Assembly: GCA_005880175.1 (NCBI GenBank)
Contig: VBJR01000057.1
Coordinates: 1 to 22,525, forward strand
Direction: 5' to 3'
From: Chloroflexota bacterium
Lineage (GTDB): Bacteria > Chloroflexota > Dormibacteria > Dormibacterales > Dormibacteraceae
Length of the DNA: 22,525 nt
Shown: piece after piece, positions 8,324-18,303 of the stretch
Layout: each line of letters begins with the position of its first letter
Numbering within the stretch: position 1 is the first letter of the stretch
Notes under the pieces: model-generated
Databases searched by the model: none
What the model was told of the DNA's origin: nothing
The model's input: only the letters and a program-made list of their open reading frames with translations
Program-made: the position numbers and the translations under genes

Positions 8324-8387
8324 CGGTCTTGCCGTACGGCAGCCACCTCATGAACAGGTCCATGGGGTGGCGCATGTACGGCAACCG
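8324..8387 (+). repeat. Long intergenic hairpin, copy A of a dispersed repeat
   Basis: Outer arms TTGCCGTAC (8329-8337) and GTACGGCAA (8376-8384) pair perfectly. After a 4x4 internal loop, inner arms GCCACCTCATG (8342-8352) and CATGGGGTGGC (8361-8371) pair over 11 bp with a single T-G wobble. The loop is 8 bases (AACAGGTC). CGGT (8324-8327) and ACCG (8384-8387) can extend the base. It lies between the GH38 stop and the sugar-kinase start, 57 bases upstream of GTG 8445. A second copy with the same architecture is at 20984-21036. Confidence 0.7.
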
Positions 8388-8444
8388 CCTCACCAGCCCG
8401 CCCCGCCGACCACCGCGGCCCCCCGCCGCCGCGGAGCGCCGCCC

Positions 8445-9884
8445 GTGCTAGTGATGACCCTCGACGTCGGCACCTCGTCCGTGCGGGCGCTGCTGTTCGA
8501 CGGCCGGGGGCGGGTCGTGCCCGGCTCCGAGACCAGGCTCGAGTACCGTCCCGTGGTCCGCGCCGACGGCACCTCCCAGCTCGACGCGGATCGCCTGGAC
8601 CGGCTCGTCCACCGCGCCATCTCCGGCACCCTGGAGCAGGCCTCGGACGAGATCGGGGCCGTCGGCGTCTCGACGTTCTGGCACGGCCTGGTCGGCCTCG
8701 ACGCCGCCGACCGTCCCACCACCCCCCTGATCCTGTGGTCCGACACCCGCAGCTGGCGCCAGGCCGAGCAGCTGCGCGCCCGCCTCGACCTGGAGACGGT
8801 CCGCTGCCGGAACGGCTGCCCGATCCACCCCAGCTACTGGCCGGCCCGGCTGGCCTGGCTTCGCGAGACCGAGCCGGACACCTGGTCCCGCACGACCCGC
8901 TGGGTCAGCTACGGCGACCTGCTCTACCTGCGCCTGTTCGGCGAGCTGGCGACCAGCGCGTCGATGGCCTCCGGCACCGGTCTCCGCCGCCTGACCGGGG
9001 GCTGGGACCAGGAGCTCCTCGACCTGCTCGGCGTCCGCGAACGGCAGCTGCCGCCGGAGGCCCCGGAGCTGCGCGGCCTGCGGCCCGGCCCCCGCCGCCG
9101 GTGGCCCCGGCTGGCCCGCGCCGTGTGGCTGTGCGCGGCCGGCGACGGCGCCCTCGCCAACGTCGGCAGCGGCTGCGTCGATCCCACCCAGCGCGCGCTG
9201 ACCGTCGGCACGTCGGGCGCGCTCCGGGCGATCACCGACCGGCTGCCGGAGCGCCTGGCCCCCGGGCTCTGGTGCTACCTGCTGGACCCGGGCCGGTTCG
9301 TGGTGGGCGGCTCGCTCAGCAACGGCGGCAACCTGTACGCGTGGCTGCTCCGCACGCTGCGCGTCGAACCGGCGGGCCTGGAGGCGCGCATCCGGCGCCG
9401 GCGGCCTGACGCGGCCGGCCTGACGTTCCTGCCCCTGCTGGCGGGGGAGCGCAGCCTGGGCTTCGCGGCCCACGCGACCGGCGCGATCGCGGGGCTGACG
9501 CAGGCCACCACGGCCGAGGACATCGTGCTCGCCGGCATGGAGGCCGTGGCGCTAACCTTCGCAGGCGTCGATGCGGCGCTCGACGAGACGGTTCCCGGCG
9601 CCCGGCGGCTGGTGGCCAGCGGGGCCGGACTGCTCAGCTCACCGGCATGGGTGCAGATGATGGCGGACGCCATCGGCAAGCCGGTGGCCGTGTCGCGCGC
9701 GGCGATGGAGGCATCCAGCGTGGGGGCGGCCGAACTGGCGCTCACGCGGCTGAACGTCCGGCGCCGGACGACCAGCCGGGCTGGTCGTAACGTTGAGCCA
9801 AGGGAACGGGCCCGGTCGGCCTATGCCGAGGCTCGCCGACGCCAGGGGTGGCTGTACACGACGTTGATCCAAGGGAGTACATGA
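8445..9884 (+). CDS. FGGY-family sugar kinase, probable gluconokinase
   Basis: This 479-residue kinase has two actin-like ATPase domains. The N-terminal phosphate-1 loop is TLDVGTSSVRALLFD. The substrate region contains VSTFWHGLVGLD and WSDTRSWRQA. The catalytic-base motif is AAGDGALANVGSGC, followed by LTVGTSGALR (adenosine and phosphate-2 region) and the C-terminal FGGY-like stretch LVASGAGLLSSPAWVQMMAD. GTG 8445 is chosen because GGAG (8433-8436) lies 8 bases upstream; GTG 8451 and ATG 8454 are alternatives. It is followed at once by transketolase and shares a run with 6-phosphogluconate dehydrogenase. Phosphorylation of gluconate to 6-phosphogluconate is therefore the best guess, with xylulokinase the main alternative. 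The upstream leader holds the long hairpin. Confidence 0.85.
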   Translation: MLVMTLDVGTSSVRALLFDGRGRVVPGSETRLEYRPVVRADGTSQLDADRLDRLVHRAISGTLEQASDEIGAVGVSTFWHGLVGLDAADRPTTPLILWSDTRSWRQAEQLRARLDLETVRCRNGCPIHPSYWPARLAWLRETEPDTWSRTTRWVSYGDLLYLRLFGELATSASMASGTGLRRLTGGWDQELLDLLGVRERQLPPEAPELRGLRPGPRRRWPRLARAVWLCAAGDGALANVGSGCVDPTQRALTVGTSGALRAITDRLPERLAPGLWCYLLDPGRFVVGGSLSNGGNLYAWLLRTLRVEPAGLEARIRRRRPDAAGLTFLPLLAGERSLGFAAHATGAIAGLTQATTAEDIVLAGMEAVALTFAGVDAALDETVPGARRLVASGAGLLSSPAWVQMMADAIGKPVAVSRAAMEASSVGAAELALTRLNVRRRTTSRAGRNVEPRERARSAYAEARRRQGWLYTTLIQGST

Positions 9885-11753
9885 ATGGCGACCGCAACCG
9901 GTGGGCTGACCGCCAGGGACGTCGAGTTCCTGCGCGAGCTCGGCCAGCAGCTTCGGGTCGACTCCATCCGCTGCAGCACGGCGGCGGGCTCGGGCCACCC
10001 GACCTCCTCGATGTCGGCGGCGGACATCATCGCGGCGCTGCTCGCGCGACACCTCGCCTACGACTGGCAGCACCCCGACCTGCCCGGCAACGACCACCTG
10101 ATCTACTCCAAGGGCCACGCCTCGCCGCTCTGCTACGCGATGTTCAAGGCGGCCGGGGCCATCGACGACGCGGAGCTGCTGACGTTCCGCAAGTTCGGCT
10201 CCCGCCTGCAGGGCCACCCGACGCCCGCCATCCCGTGGGTGGACGTGGCGACCGGCTCGCTGGGCCAGGGCCTGCCCATCGCCACCGGCGTGGCGCTGGC
10301 CGGCCGCTACCTGGACAAGCTTCCGTTCCACACCTGGGCGCTGTGCGGTGACTCCGAGCTGGCCGAGGGCTCCATCTGGGAGGCGATCGACAAGGCCGGC
10401 TTCTACAAGCTGGGCAACCTGACCGCGATCTTCGACGTCAACCGCCTCGGCCAGCGCGGCGAGACGGAGTACGGCTGGCGCACCGAGGTGTACCGGCAGC
10501 GGGCCGAGGCGTTCGGCGCCCACGCGGTCGTGATCGACGGCCACGACCTCGAGCAGATCGACGCCGCGCTGCGCGAGGCGCGCCAGGCCACCGACCGGCC
10601 CACGGTCGTCGTGGCCAGGACGGTCAAGGGCAAGGGCGTCGCCGAGATCGAGAACCACGAGGGCTGGCACGGCAAGGCGCTGCCGCCGGACCTGGCCGAG
10701 AAGGCGATCGCGGAGCTGGGCGGCATCCGGAGCCTCGTCGTCGAGACGGCGAAGCCGGACCCGGGCCTCCAGCCGCAGCGGCCGCCGGCGGGCGAGGTGA
10801 CGCTGCCGACGTATCCGAAGGGCGACAAGGTGCCCACGCGCAAGGCGTATGGCGACGCGCTGCTCGCCCTGGGCGCGCGGCCGGACGTCGTCGCGATGGA
10901 CGGCGAGGTCAGCAACTCCACCCACGCCGACGAGTTCGCGAAGGCGTATCCCGACCGCTACTTCGAGATGTTCATCGCGGAGCAGATGCTGGTGGCGGCC
11001 GCGGTCGGCGTCAGCGTTCGCGGCTACGCGCCGTTCGCCTCCACGTTCGCGGCGTTCTTCAGCCGGGCGTACGACTTCATCCGGATGGCCGGCATCTCCG
11101 AGGTGTCCATCCGCCTGGCCGGCTCGCACGCCGGCGTCGAGATCGGGCAGGACGGGCCCTCCCAGATGGCGCTGGAGGACCTGGCCTCGATGCGCGCGAT
11201 CCACGGGTCCACGGTGCTGTACCCGAGCGACGCGGCGTCCGCGGTCAAGCTCACCGCGGCGATGGCCGACCTGCACGGCATCTCGTTCCTGCGCACGACC
11301 CGGGGCGGCTACCCGGTGCTGTACGGGCCCGAGGAGGAGTTCCCGATCGGCGGCAGCAAGGTGGTGCGCTCGTCCGGCGCGGACCAGATCGCGCTGATCG
11401 GCGCCGGCGTGACCCTGCACAACTGCCTGGCCGCGGCCGACGAGCTGGCCGGCGAGGGCATCGCCGCCCGCGTCATCGACCTCTACAGCGTCAAGCCGGT
11501 GGACGTCGAGACGCTGCGCAAGGCCAGCGCAGACACCGGCGGCCGCCTGCTGGTGGCAGAGGACCACTACCCGCAGGGCGGCCTGTGCGCCGCCGTCCTG
11601 GAGGCGCTGGCGCTGGAGCCGCGGCCGCCGCGCGTCGCCCACTGCGCCGTGCGCGGCCTGCCCACGTCCGGCACCCCCCAGGAGCTGATGGAGGCCGCCG
11701 GCATCTCGGCGGCCCGGATCGCGGCCGCCGCGCGCGAGCTGGTGAAGGAATGA
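9885..11753 (+). CDS. tkt: Transketolase
   Basis: A TPP enzyme that moves two-carbon ketol units between xylulose-5-phosphate and ribose-5-phosphate or erythrose-4-phosphate. ATG 9885 follows the kinase stop directly, with AAGGGAG 7 bases upstream. The substrate loop is GSGHPTSS, the TPP/metal motif is CGDSELAEGSIWEA...IFDVNRLGQ, and the catalytic Glu is in FIAEQMLVAAAVG. RTTRGGYPVLY and the C-terminal transketolase domain (AEDHYPQGGL) complete it. Its 622 residues and motifs (EVSNSTHADEF, SRAYDFIRMAGIS) match the shorter transketolase type best known from animals and some bacteria and archaea, rather than the roughly 660-residue E. coli type. The stop overlaps the next start (ATGA at 11750-11753). 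Confidence 0.95.
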   Translation: MATATGGLTARDVEFLRELGQQLRVDSIRCSTAAGSGHPTSSMSAADIIAALLARHLAYDWQHPDLPGNDHLIYSKGHASPLCYAMFKAAGAIDDAELLTFRKFGSRLQGHPTPAIPWVDVATGSLGQGLPIATGVALAGRYLDKLPFHTWALCGDSELAEGSIWEAIDKAGFYKLGNLTAIFDVNRLGQRGETEYGWRTEVYRQRAEAFGAHAVVIDGHDLEQIDAALREARQATDRPTVVVARTVKGKGVAEIENHEGWHGKALPPDLAEKAIAELGGIRSLVVETAKPDPGLQPQRPPAGEVTLPTYPKGDKVPTRKAYGDALLALGARPDVVAMDGEVSNSTHADEFAKAYPDRYFEMFIAEQMLVAAAVGVSVRGYAPFASTFAAFFSRAYDFIRMAGISEVSIRLAGSHAGVEIGQDGPSQMALEDLASMRAIHGSTVLYPSDAASAVKLTAAMADLHGISFLRTTRGGYPVLYGPEEEFPIGGSKVVRSSGADQIALIGAGVTLHNCLAAADELAGEGIAARVIDLYSVKPVDVETLRKASADTGGRLLVAEDHYPQGGLCAAVLEALALEPRPPRVAHCAVRGLPTSGTPQELMEAAGISAARIAAAARELVKE

Positions 11754-14515
11754 CGAGTCCGATTCAGGAGCTGCGCGCCCTCGGCCAGAGCGTCTGGCTC
11801 GACAACATCCGCCGCCAGCTCGTCTCGTCCGGCGAGCTGGCGCGGCTGCGCGACGAGGGCCTCACCGGCGTCACGTCCAACCCGACGATCTTCGAGAAGG
11901 CGATCAGCGGCTCGACGGACTACGACGAGGCGCTGGTCCGGCTGGTCGGCTCCGGCGCGACGCCCGACGAGATCCTCTGGGAGCTGATGCTGGAGGACAT
12001 CCGGGCGGCGGCGGACGTGTTCCGCCCGGTCTACGACGACACGTCCGGCGCGGACGGGTTCGTCAGCATCGAGGTCTCGCCCAAGCTCGCGCGCGACACC
12101 CGGGGCACGATCGACATGGCGGCGGACCTGTTCGAGCGGGCCGCGCGGCCGAACGTGATGGTCAAGATCCCGGCCACCCCGGAGGGCATCCCCGCCATCC
12201 GCACGATGATCGGCGAGGGCGTGAACATCAACGTCACGCTGATCTTCTCGACCGAGCGCTACGACGAGGTGGTCGAGGCGTTCATGGCCGGGCTGGAGGA
12301 CCTGCGGCAGCGGGGCGGCGACCCGAGCAAGATCGCCAGCGTGGCGAGCTTCTTCGTCAGCCGCGTGGACACGAAGGTGGACAAGCTGCTGGAGGCGAAG
12401 CTGGAGTCGGCGGGCACGCCGGCCGACCGCGACCGCATCAGCGCGCTCCTCGGCAAGGCCGGCATCGCCAACTCGCGGATGGCGTACGAGCACTTCAAGG
12501 AGCTCCACAGCGGCGGCCGCTGGGACTCCCTGCGCGGCGAGGGCGCCCGGCCCCAGCGCTGCCTGTGGGCGAGCACCTCGACGAAGGACCCGCGCTACCC
12601 GGACACGATGTACGTCGAGGAGCTGATCGGCCCGGACACGGTGGACACCGTGCCCCCGGCCACGCTGGCCGCGTTCCGCGAGCACGGCGAGGTGCGCCGC
12701 AGCCTGGACGAGAACGTGCCCGAGGCGCGACGCCAGCTGCGCGAGCTGTCCGAGGTGGGCGTCGACCTGCGGCAGGTCACGGCGCAGCTCGAGGACGAAG
12801 GCGTCGCGAGCTTCGTGAAGTCGTTCGACAGCCTGATCGGCGCCATCGAGCACGAGGCGGCCGACATCCGGGCCGGCAAGGGCCCGCGCCAGTGGTACTC
12901 GCTGGGCACGCTCCAGCCCGCAGTGGACGAGGCGGTCGCCAGGCTCCAGCAGGAGGACGCGCCCCGCAAGCTCTGGTCGCGCGACCCCTCCTTCTGGGTG
13001 CCGGGCACCGAGCCCGAGAAGTGGATGGGCTGGCTCAGCGTCGGCGAGAAGATGCTGGAGCAGGTCGACAAGCTCGTGGCCCGGGCCGAGGAGGCACGCG
13101 ACTACTCGGACGTGGTCCTGATGGGCATGGGCGGCTCGAGCCTGTGCCCCGACGTGTTCCGGGCGACGTTCGGGCCCGTCGAGGGCCACCCCCGGCTGCA
13201 CGTGCTGGACACGACCGACCCGGCCACGATCCTGGCCGTCCGCGAGGCGATCGACCTGAAGCGGACGCTGTTCATCGCGGCCAGCAAGTCGGGCGGCACG
13301 ACCGAGACCATGTCCCATCTCGCCTACTTCTGGGAGCAGGTGCTCGAGGCCGGCGTGGACAAGCGCGAGCGCCAGTTCGCCGCGATCACGGACCCCGGCA
13401 GCGGGCTGGAGCGCCTGGCGGCCGAGCGGGACTTCCGCTGGATCTTCCTGAACCCGACCGACATCGGCGGCCGCTACTCGGCGCTGTCCTACTTCGGCCT
13501 CGTGCCGGGGGCGCTGATGGGCCTGGACGTCCGCGAGGTGCTGGAGCGGGCCCAGGAGATGGCCCACTCGTGCGACGCGGCGGTGCCGGTCGACAAGAAC
13601 CCGGGCGTCTGGCTGGGCGCGGTGATGGGCGCGCTCGGCAACCGCGGCCGCAACAAGGTGACGCTGCTGATGTCGCCCCAGGTGGCGACGTTCGGCTGGT
13701 GGCTGGAGCAGCTGCTGGCCGAGAGCACGGGCAAGCAGGGCCGGGGCATCGTGCCGGTCGAGGGCGAGCCGGTGGGCGCGCCCGAGGTGTACGGCGACGA
13801 CCGGCTCTTCGTGCGCCTGCGCGTCAACGGCGAGGAGGACGACCCGGCGGTGCAGGCGCTGGAGCGGGCCGGCCAGCCCGTGGTCACGCTGACGCTGCGC
13901 GACGAGCTCGACCTGGGCGGCGAGTTCCTGCGCTGGGAGCTGGCCACGGCCGTTGCCGGCTCGGTGCTCGGCATCGACCCGTTCGACCAGCCGAACGTGC
14001 AGGAGAGCAAGGACAACACGAAGCGGGTGCTCGCCGGGTTCGCCTCGTCGGGCAAGCTGCCCGAGGCGCACGCCCTGCCGGCCGCGGAGGCGGGCAGGGC
14101 CGTGGCCGACCTGCTGAAGCAGCGGCGAGACGGCAGCTACCTCGCGTACATGGCGTACACGACGCGGACGGACGCCTCCGAGGCGGCGCTGCGGCGGGCG
14201 CGCGTGGCGGTGCGCGACAGCGCCCGGCTGGCGACGACCGCGGGCTACGGCCCGCGCTTCCTGCACTCGACCGGCCAGCTCCACAAGGGCGGGCCGCCGG
14301 TCGGGCTGTTCCTCCAGGTCGTCCAGCGGGACGGCGTGGACGTGGAGGTGCCGGGCGAGCCGTACGGCTTCTCGATCCTCAAGCAGGCCCAGTCGCTGGG
14401 CGACCTCCAGTCGCTCCAGTCGCGCAACTACCCCGTCCTGCGCATCGACCTCGGCGCCGAGCCCGAGGCCGCCTGGCAGGCGTTCGCGGACTCGATCGAG
14501 GAGGCGACCCGGTAG
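11750..14515 (+). CDS. tal-pgi: Bifunctional transaldolase / glucose-6-phosphate isomerase
   Basis: A 921-residue natural fusion. Residues 1 to about 370 are a class I transaldolase: [13 protein letters not shown], Schiff-base Lys139 in [22 protein letters not shown] and ASFFVSRVD. Residues about 380-921 are glucose-6-phosphate isomerase: [51 protein letters not shown] (catalytic Arg) and the [10 protein letters not shown] region. TAG is at 14513-14515. The reading frame is continuous with no internal break, so the fusion is genuine. Tal-Pgi fusions are known in several actinobacteria and relatives. The ATG overlaps the tkt stop, so both Calvin-type carbon-shuffling activities and the link to fructose-6-phosphate are made together. 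The isomerase half may be the only Pgi of the cell, which cannot be judged from this window. Confidence 0.95.
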   Translation: MTSPIQELRALGQSVWLDNIRRQLVSSGELARLRDEGLTGVTSNPTIFEKAISGSTDYDEALVRLVGSGATPDEILWELMLEDIRAAADVFRPVYDDTSGADGFVSIEVSPKLARDTRGTIDMAADLFERAARPNVMVKIPATPEGIPAIRTMIGEGVNINVTLIFSTERYDEVVEAFMAGLEDLRQRGGDPSKIASVASFFVSRVDTKVDKLLEAKLESAGTPADRDRISALLGKAGIANSRMAYEHFKELHSGGRWDSLRGEGARPQRCLWASTSTKDPRYPDTMYVEELIGPDTVDTVPPATLAAFREHGEVRRSLDENVPEARRQLRELSEVGVDLRQVTAQLEDEGVASFVKSFDSLIGAIEHEAADIRAGKGPRQWYSLGTLQPAVDEAVARLQQEDAPRKLWSRDPSFWVPGTEPEKWMGWLSVGEKMLEQVDKLVARAEEARDYSDVVLMGMGGSSLCPDVFRATFGPVEGHPRLHVLDTTDPATILAVREAIDLKRTLFIAASKSGGTTETMSHLAYFWEQVLEAGVDKRERQFAAITDPGSGLERLAAERDFRWIFLNPTDIGGRYSALSYFGLVPGALMGLDVREVLERAQEMAHSCDAAVPVDKNPGVWLGAVMGALGNRGRNKVTLLMSPQVATFGWWLEQLLAESTGKQGRGIVPVEGEPVGAPEVYGDDRLFVRLRVNGEEDDPAVQALERAGQPVVTLTLRDELDLGGEFLRWELATAVAGSVLGIDPFDQPNVQESKDNTKRVLAGFASSGKLPEAHALPAAEAGRAVADLLKQRRDGSYLAYMAYTTRTDASEAALRRARVAVRDSARLATTAGYGPRFLHSTGQLHKGGPPVGLFLQVVQRDGVDVEVPGEPYGFSILKQAQSLGDLQSLQSRNYPVLRIDLGAEPEAAWQAFADSIEEATR

Positions 14516-14517
14516 CC

Positions 14518-15432
14518 ATGCAGATCGGCATGATCGGCCTCGGCCGCATGGGCGGGAACATGGTCACCCGCCTCCTGAAGAAGGGCCACCAGGTGGTGGC
14601 CTTCGACCAGTCGCCCGAGGCGGTGGCCCGGGCGGAGGCGGAGGGCGCCGCCGGCGCTCACACGCTGGAGGAGCTGGTCGAGAAGCTGACCGAGCGGCCC
14701 CGCGCGGCGTGGGTCATGGTGCCGTCCGGCGACCCGACCAGCCAGACCATCCGGCGCCTGTCGGAGCTCGGCGAGCCGGGCGACATCGTGATCGACGGCG
14801 GCAACACGAACTGGCGCGACGCGCTGAAGGACGTCGAGGTGCTGAAGGCGAAGGGCCTCCACTACCTGGACGCGGGCACGTCCGGCGGCATCTGGGGCCT
14901 CAAGTACGGCTACTGCCTGATGATCGGCGGCCCACGGGAGGCGTACGAGCGCTGCGAGCCGGTGTTCCAGGCCCTGGCGCCCGAGGACGGGGGCCTGGTC
15001 CACACCGGCCCCGAGGGCTCGGGCCATTTCGTGAAGATGGTCCACAACGGCATCGAGTACGCGCTGATGCAGGCGTACGCCGAGGGCTTCGAGATCATGA
15101 AGCAGAGCACGGCGTTCCCGGGCATGGACATGCACGCGATCGCCGAGGCGTGGCGCTCGGGCAGCGTCGTCCGCTCCTGGCTCCTGGACCTGATCGCGGA
15201 CGGCCTGAGCAAGGACCCCGACCTCGGGAGCATCGAGGGCTACGTGGAGGACACAGGCGAGGGGCGCTGGACTGTCGCCGCGGCCATCGACGAGGCCGTG
15301 CCCGCGCCCACGATCACCCTGGCGCTCTACGAGCGGTTCCGGAGCCGCATGGACGACACCTTCGCGGACAAGATGCTGGCGATGATGCGGAACCAGTTCG
15401 GTGGCCACGCCGTGAAGACCACGCGCCCATGA
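14518..15432 (+). CDS. gnd: 6-phosphogluconate dehydrogenase, decarboxylating (short type)
   Basis: It oxidises 6-phosphogluconate to ribulose-5-phosphate and CO2 with reduction of NAD(P)+. The Rossmann motif is [16 protein letters not shown]. The family signatures are [10 protein letters not shown] and [22 protein letters not shown], and the catalytic Lys is in [15 protein letters not shown]. At 304 residues it belongs to the short class (GndA/YqeC-like), not the roughly 470-residue E. coli form. ATG 14518 begins two bases after the tal-pgi stop and its own stop overlaps the zwf start (ATGA, 15429-15432). Short-type enzymes often accept NAD+; after the beta-2 strand there is an Asp (AFDQS), which usually favours NAD+ over NADP+. 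This is an inference only. Confidence 0.95.
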   Translation: MQIGMIGLGRMGGNMVTRLLKKGHQVVAFDQSPEAVARAEAEGAAGAHTLEELVEKLTERPRAAWVMVPSGDPTSQTIRRLSELGEPGDIVIDGGNTNWRDALKDVEVLKAKGLHYLDAGTSGGIWGLKYGYCLMIGGPREAYERCEPVFQALAPEDGGLVHTGPEGSGHFVKMVHNGIEYALMQAYAEGFEIMKQSTAFPGMDMHAIAEAWRSGSVVRSWLLDLIADGLSKDPDLGSIEGYVEDTGEGRWTVAAAIDEAVPAPTITLALYERFRSRMDDTFADKMLAMMRNQFGGHAVKTTRP

Positions 15433-16973
15433 CGGCCGCCCCGGCGGTCCGCCCGGACGACAGCCCGCTCGGGACGGGGCTCAGCGAGTACCGCTCGGCG
15501 GCCCCGGCGCTGATGGTCATCTTCGGCGCCACGGGCGACCTCAGCGGGCGCAAGCTGCTGCCGGCGCTCTACAACCTCGCCCGCAACCGCCTGCTGCCGG
15601 CCGGCTTCGCGCTGGTCGGCGCGGCGCTGGACGACATGGACGAGGCCAGGTTCAAGCAGATGGCGGCGCAGCACGTCCGCGACCACTCGCGCACCCAGCC
15701 CGTGGACGAGAAGACGCTGGACGCGTTCCTCCGCGACGTCTCGTACGTGCGCATCGACTTCGGCGAGACCGAGGGCTTCGAGCGGCTGGCGTCGCGCCTG
15801 AACGAGCTCGACAACGCCCGCCACACCGGCGGCAACGTGGTGTTCTACTGCGCCACGCCCCCGCCGACGTACGGGCTGATCGCGGACCAGCTCCGCCACG
15901 CCGGCCTCAACCGCGGCCACGGCTACCGGCGGATCATCGTCGAGAAGCCGTTCGGCAGCGACCTGCGCTCGGCCCGCGAGCTGAACCGGGTGCTGCGCAA
16001 GGCGTTCCCGGAGGACTCGGTCTATCGGATCGACCACTACCTGGGCAAGGAGACCGTCCAGAACATCCTCGCGTTCCGGTTCGCGAACTCGATCTTCGAG
16101 CCCGTGTGGAACTGCCAGCACGTGGACCACGTGCAGATCACCGTGGCGGAGCCGCTGGGCGTCGAGCAGCGGGGCTCGTACTACGAGCGGGCGGGCGCCC
16201 TGCGCGACATCGTGCAGAACCACGCGCTCCAGCTCCTGACGCTGGTGGCGATGGAGCCGCCGATCGCGCTGGAGGCGGGCAGCGTCCGCGACGAGAAGGT
16301 CAAGGTGCTGCGCGCCATCCGGCCCCCGACGCCCAACGAGGTGTGCCTGCAGACCGTGCGCGGGCAGTACGCCGAGGGCTGGGTGATGGGGGAGAAGGTG
16401 CCGGGCTACCGCGCGGAGCCGAAGGTGGCGCCGGACTCCAGGACGGAGACGTACGCCGCGCTCAAGTGCCTGGTGGACAACTGGCGGTGGGCCGACACGC
16501 CGTTCTACATCCGCACCGGCAAGCGCCTGCCGAAGCAGGTGACGGAGATCCGGGTCCAGTTCAAGCGGCCGCCGCACCTGACGTTCGGCCGCGAGGCGAC
16601 GCGCGACCTGGAGCAGAACGCCATCACGCTGCGCATCCAGCCCGAGGAGGGCATCTCGCTGCGGTTCGGGGCCAAGGTCCCGACCGCCGCCATGAACATC
16701 CGGAGCGTCAACATGGACTTCCTGTACGCGTCGTCGTTCCTGGTGGACGCGCCGGACGCGTACGAGCGCCTGCTGCTCGACTGCATGCTGGGCGACCCGA
16801 CGCTGTTCACCCGCTCCGACGAGGTGGAGGCGGCGTGGACGCTGATCGACTGCATCGAGGACGTGTGGCGCCAGGACCAGCCGCCGCTGGAGCTGTACCC
16901 CGCCGGCAGCTGGGGTCCGCCCGGGGCGGAGCGGCTGCTGGAGGAGGGCGGGAGGAAGTGGCACAGACCCTGA
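15429..16973 (+). CDS. zwf: Glucose-6-phosphate 1-dehydrogenase
   Basis: The first committed step of the oxidative branch: glucose-6-phosphate to 6-phosphogluconolactone, giving NADPH. At 514 residues it is the usual length. The dinucleotide motif is [19 protein letters not shown], the substrate-binding signature is [21 protein letters not shown] (catalytic His in DHYLGK), and [11 protein letters not shown] and [15 protein letters not shown] are also conserved. An extra roughly 20-residue N-terminal stretch precedes the Rossmann fold, as in cyanobacterial and actinobacterial enzymes. It is translationally coupled to gnd upstream and to opcA downstream (16-base overlap). This matches the need for OpcA in assembly or redox activation of this enzyme type. 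Confidence 0.97.
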   Translation: MTAAPAVRPDDSPLGTGLSEYRSAAPALMVIFGATGDLSGRKLLPALYNLARNRLLPAGFALVGAALDDMDEARFKQMAAQHVRDHSRTQPVDEKTLDAFLRDVSYVRIDFGETEGFERLASRLNELDNARHTGGNVVFYCATPPPTYGLIADQLRHAGLNRGHGYRRIIVEKPFGSDLRSARELNRVLRKAFPEDSVYRIDHYLGKETVQNILAFRFANSIFEPVWNCQHVDHVQITVAEPLGVEQRGSYYERAGALRDIVQNHALQLLTLVAMEPPIALEAGSVRDEKVKVLRAIRPPTPNEVCLQTVRGQYAEGWVMGEKVPGYRAEPKVAPDSRTETYAALKCLVDNWRWADTPFYIRTGKRLPKQVTEIRVQFKRPPHLTFGREATRDLEQNAITLRIQPEEGISLRFGAKVPTAAMNIRSVNMDFLYASSFLVDAPDAYERLLLDCMLGDPTLFTRSDEVEAAWTLIDCIEDVWRQDQPPLELYPAGSWGPPGAERLLEEGGRKWHRP

Positions 16974-18142
16974 GCGGCGTGGCGCCGATCCACGAGGACC
17001 GGGTCCGGGCCCGGCGCTGGTCGGCGGAGAACACCAACCTGGAGAGCGTGATGGAGCACCTGCGCCAGCTCCACCACGACGTGGTGCTGCACGAGGTGGA
17101 CCCGCACCAGCACCCGCATCCCAAGAACTGCGTCCTCAACCTGGTGGTGGCGACGGAGGACCAGCAGCGCGTCACCTTCTGCGACAAGGTGGTCGCCCAC
17201 CTGGCGGCGAGCCACCCGCTGCGCGCGATCATCGTCCACCTCCACGGCGGGGGCGGCCCGGGCATGCTCGACGCCGAGGTCATCGTCGAGGCGCACCAGC
17301 TCCTCAACGGGTTCCCGGTCCAGCGCGAGCAGGTGCTGCTCCACGTGCGCGGCGAGGCGGCCCACCACCTCTCCAGCCTGATCGAGCCGCTGCTGGTGGA
17401 CGACGTGCCGACGTACCTGTGGTGGTCGGGCCGGCACCGCCTGAACGAGGCGATCGTGCAGGACGCGATCTCGTTCTCGGACGTGCTGGTCGTGGACTCG
17501 GGGAGGTTCGAGCACCCGATCGACGCCGTGCTGGAGCTGGCCGGGCTGGCCGCCGACCCGCACGCGACGGTGGGCGTGGCGGACTTCCGCTGGGGCCGGG
17601 TGCGGCCGTGGCGGGACGCGATCGGCCAGTTCTTCGGCCCGGAGGACCGGCGGGCGCTGCTGCCGGGGCTCCAGGAGGTGAGCGCGGACGCGGCCGGCAC
17701 CGGCCCCGAGGCGCGGACGGGGGCGGCCCTGCTCGCCGGCTGGGCGGCCTCGGCGCTGGGCTGGCGCTTCGCGGAAGCGGCGGCGGCGGGTCCGGACGCG
17801 ACCCGCGCGATCGCGGTGGCGGGTCACGACCACCGGGTGCGCGTGACGCTCCGCTCGGTGCCCAACGACCGGCTCCACCACGGCGAGCTGCTCACCGTCC
17901 GGCTGGCCGGGCGGCGCGGCCGGCGCGCGTTCACGCTGACCATCGAGCGCGACCCGGGCGGGGACAACCACGCCAACGTCACGATCCGGCTCGACGGCGG
18001 CGAGCCGGTGCGGCAGCGTCTGACGCTGCCTCGACTGGGCGACCCGGACCTGCTGGTCCACGTGCTGTGGGCGAACCAGCGCGACCCGGTCTTCCACGGC
18101 GCGCTGCGCGCGGCGGTCCCGCTGCTGGAGGCGATGCGTTAG
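16958..18142 (+). CDS. opcA: Glucose-6-phosphate dehydrogenase assembly protein OpcA
   Basis: OpcA supports oligomerisation and activation of glucose-6-phosphate dehydrogenase in cyanobacteria and actinobacteria. GTG 16958 is preferred because a purine-rich SD (GGAGGAGGG, 16941-16949) lies 8 bases upstream; GTG 16979 is the alternative. The protein has 394 residues. Family-like stretches are [44 protein letters not shown] (the WW-x-G core), [26 protein letters not shown] and the C-terminal beta-rich part. It directly follows zwf, its usual partner. In cyanobacteria OpcA is regulated by thioredoxin through Cys pairs. Few Cys are seen here (one in KNCVLN and one in VTFCDK), so the same switch is not obvious. 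Confidence 0.93.
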   Translation: MAQTLSGVAPIHEDRVRARRWSAENTNLESVMEHLRQLHHDVVLHEVDPHQHPHPKNCVLNLVVATEDQQRVTFCDKVVAHLAASHPLRAIIVHLHGGGGPGMLDAEVIVEAHQLLNGFPVQREQVLLHVRGEAAHHLSSLIEPLLVDDVPTYLWWSGRHRLNEAIVQDAISFSDVLVVDSGRFEHPIDAVLELAGLAADPHATVGVADFRWGRVRPWRDAIGQFFGPEDRRALLPGLQEVSADAAGTGPEARTGAALLAGWAASALGWRFAEAAAAGPDATRAIAVAGHDHRVRVTLRSVPNDRLHHGELLTVRLAGRRGRRAFTLTIERDPGGDNHANVTIRLDGGEPVRQRLTLPRLGDPDLLVHVLWANQRDPVFHGALRAAVPLLEAMR

Positions 18143-18253
18143 GAGGCTCGATCAGCTGCTGCCGTCGGTGCTCCTCGGACGTGCCGGCGATCGCCCCGCG
18201 GTCCCAGTTGCGCGTCGAGTCGCGGTGATCGGACCCGCGCTCACCCCGCTGTG

Positions 18254-18265
18254 TGCGTTGACGCA
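18254..18265. promoter_or_regulatory. Possible operator palindrome upstream of pgl
   Basis: TGCGT-TG-ACGCA is a perfect 5-bp inverted repeat around two bases. It lies 24 bp upstream of the candidate -10 at 18290, across the -35 region. It could bind a dimeric repressor or activator, but only one copy is seen and in GC-rich DNA short palindromes arise by chance. The rest of 18143-18303 shows another perfect palindrome (GGCGATCGCC, 18186-18195) and no gene. Confidence 0.25.
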
Positions 18266-18289
18266 GCGCACGTGACATGGTGCCACAGG

Positions 18290-18295
18290 TACGCT
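18290..18295 (+). promoter_or_regulatory. Putative -10 element TACGCT for leaderless pgl-rpe-rpiA transcript
   Basis: TACGCT fits TANNNT and ends 8 bases before ATG 18304, with no SD between. A transcript from it would start at the start codon. This supports ATG 18304 over the in-frame ATG at 18277, and marks the second run of pentose phosphate genes as a separate transcription unit. Confidence 0.4.
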
Positions 18296-18303
18296 GGACG
18301 ACC

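Noticed and set aside
8324..8387. Reading hairpin A as a plain intrinsic terminator
   Set aside because: There is no T-run on either side, and the near-identical second copy with a conserved internal loop argues for a specific element. A termination effect is still possible.
11567..14284. A very long open frame on the minus strand opposite tal-pgi
   Set aside because: It is a by-product of very high GC at third codon positions. Its translation is Arg/His/Gln/Val-rich with no family motifs, while the plus strand encodes an intact Tal-Pgi.
18186..18195. GGCGATCGCC palindrome resembling the cyanobacterial HIP1 octamer
   Set aside because: It is a single occurrence in GC-rich DNA. HIP1 is meaningful only when highly over-represented.
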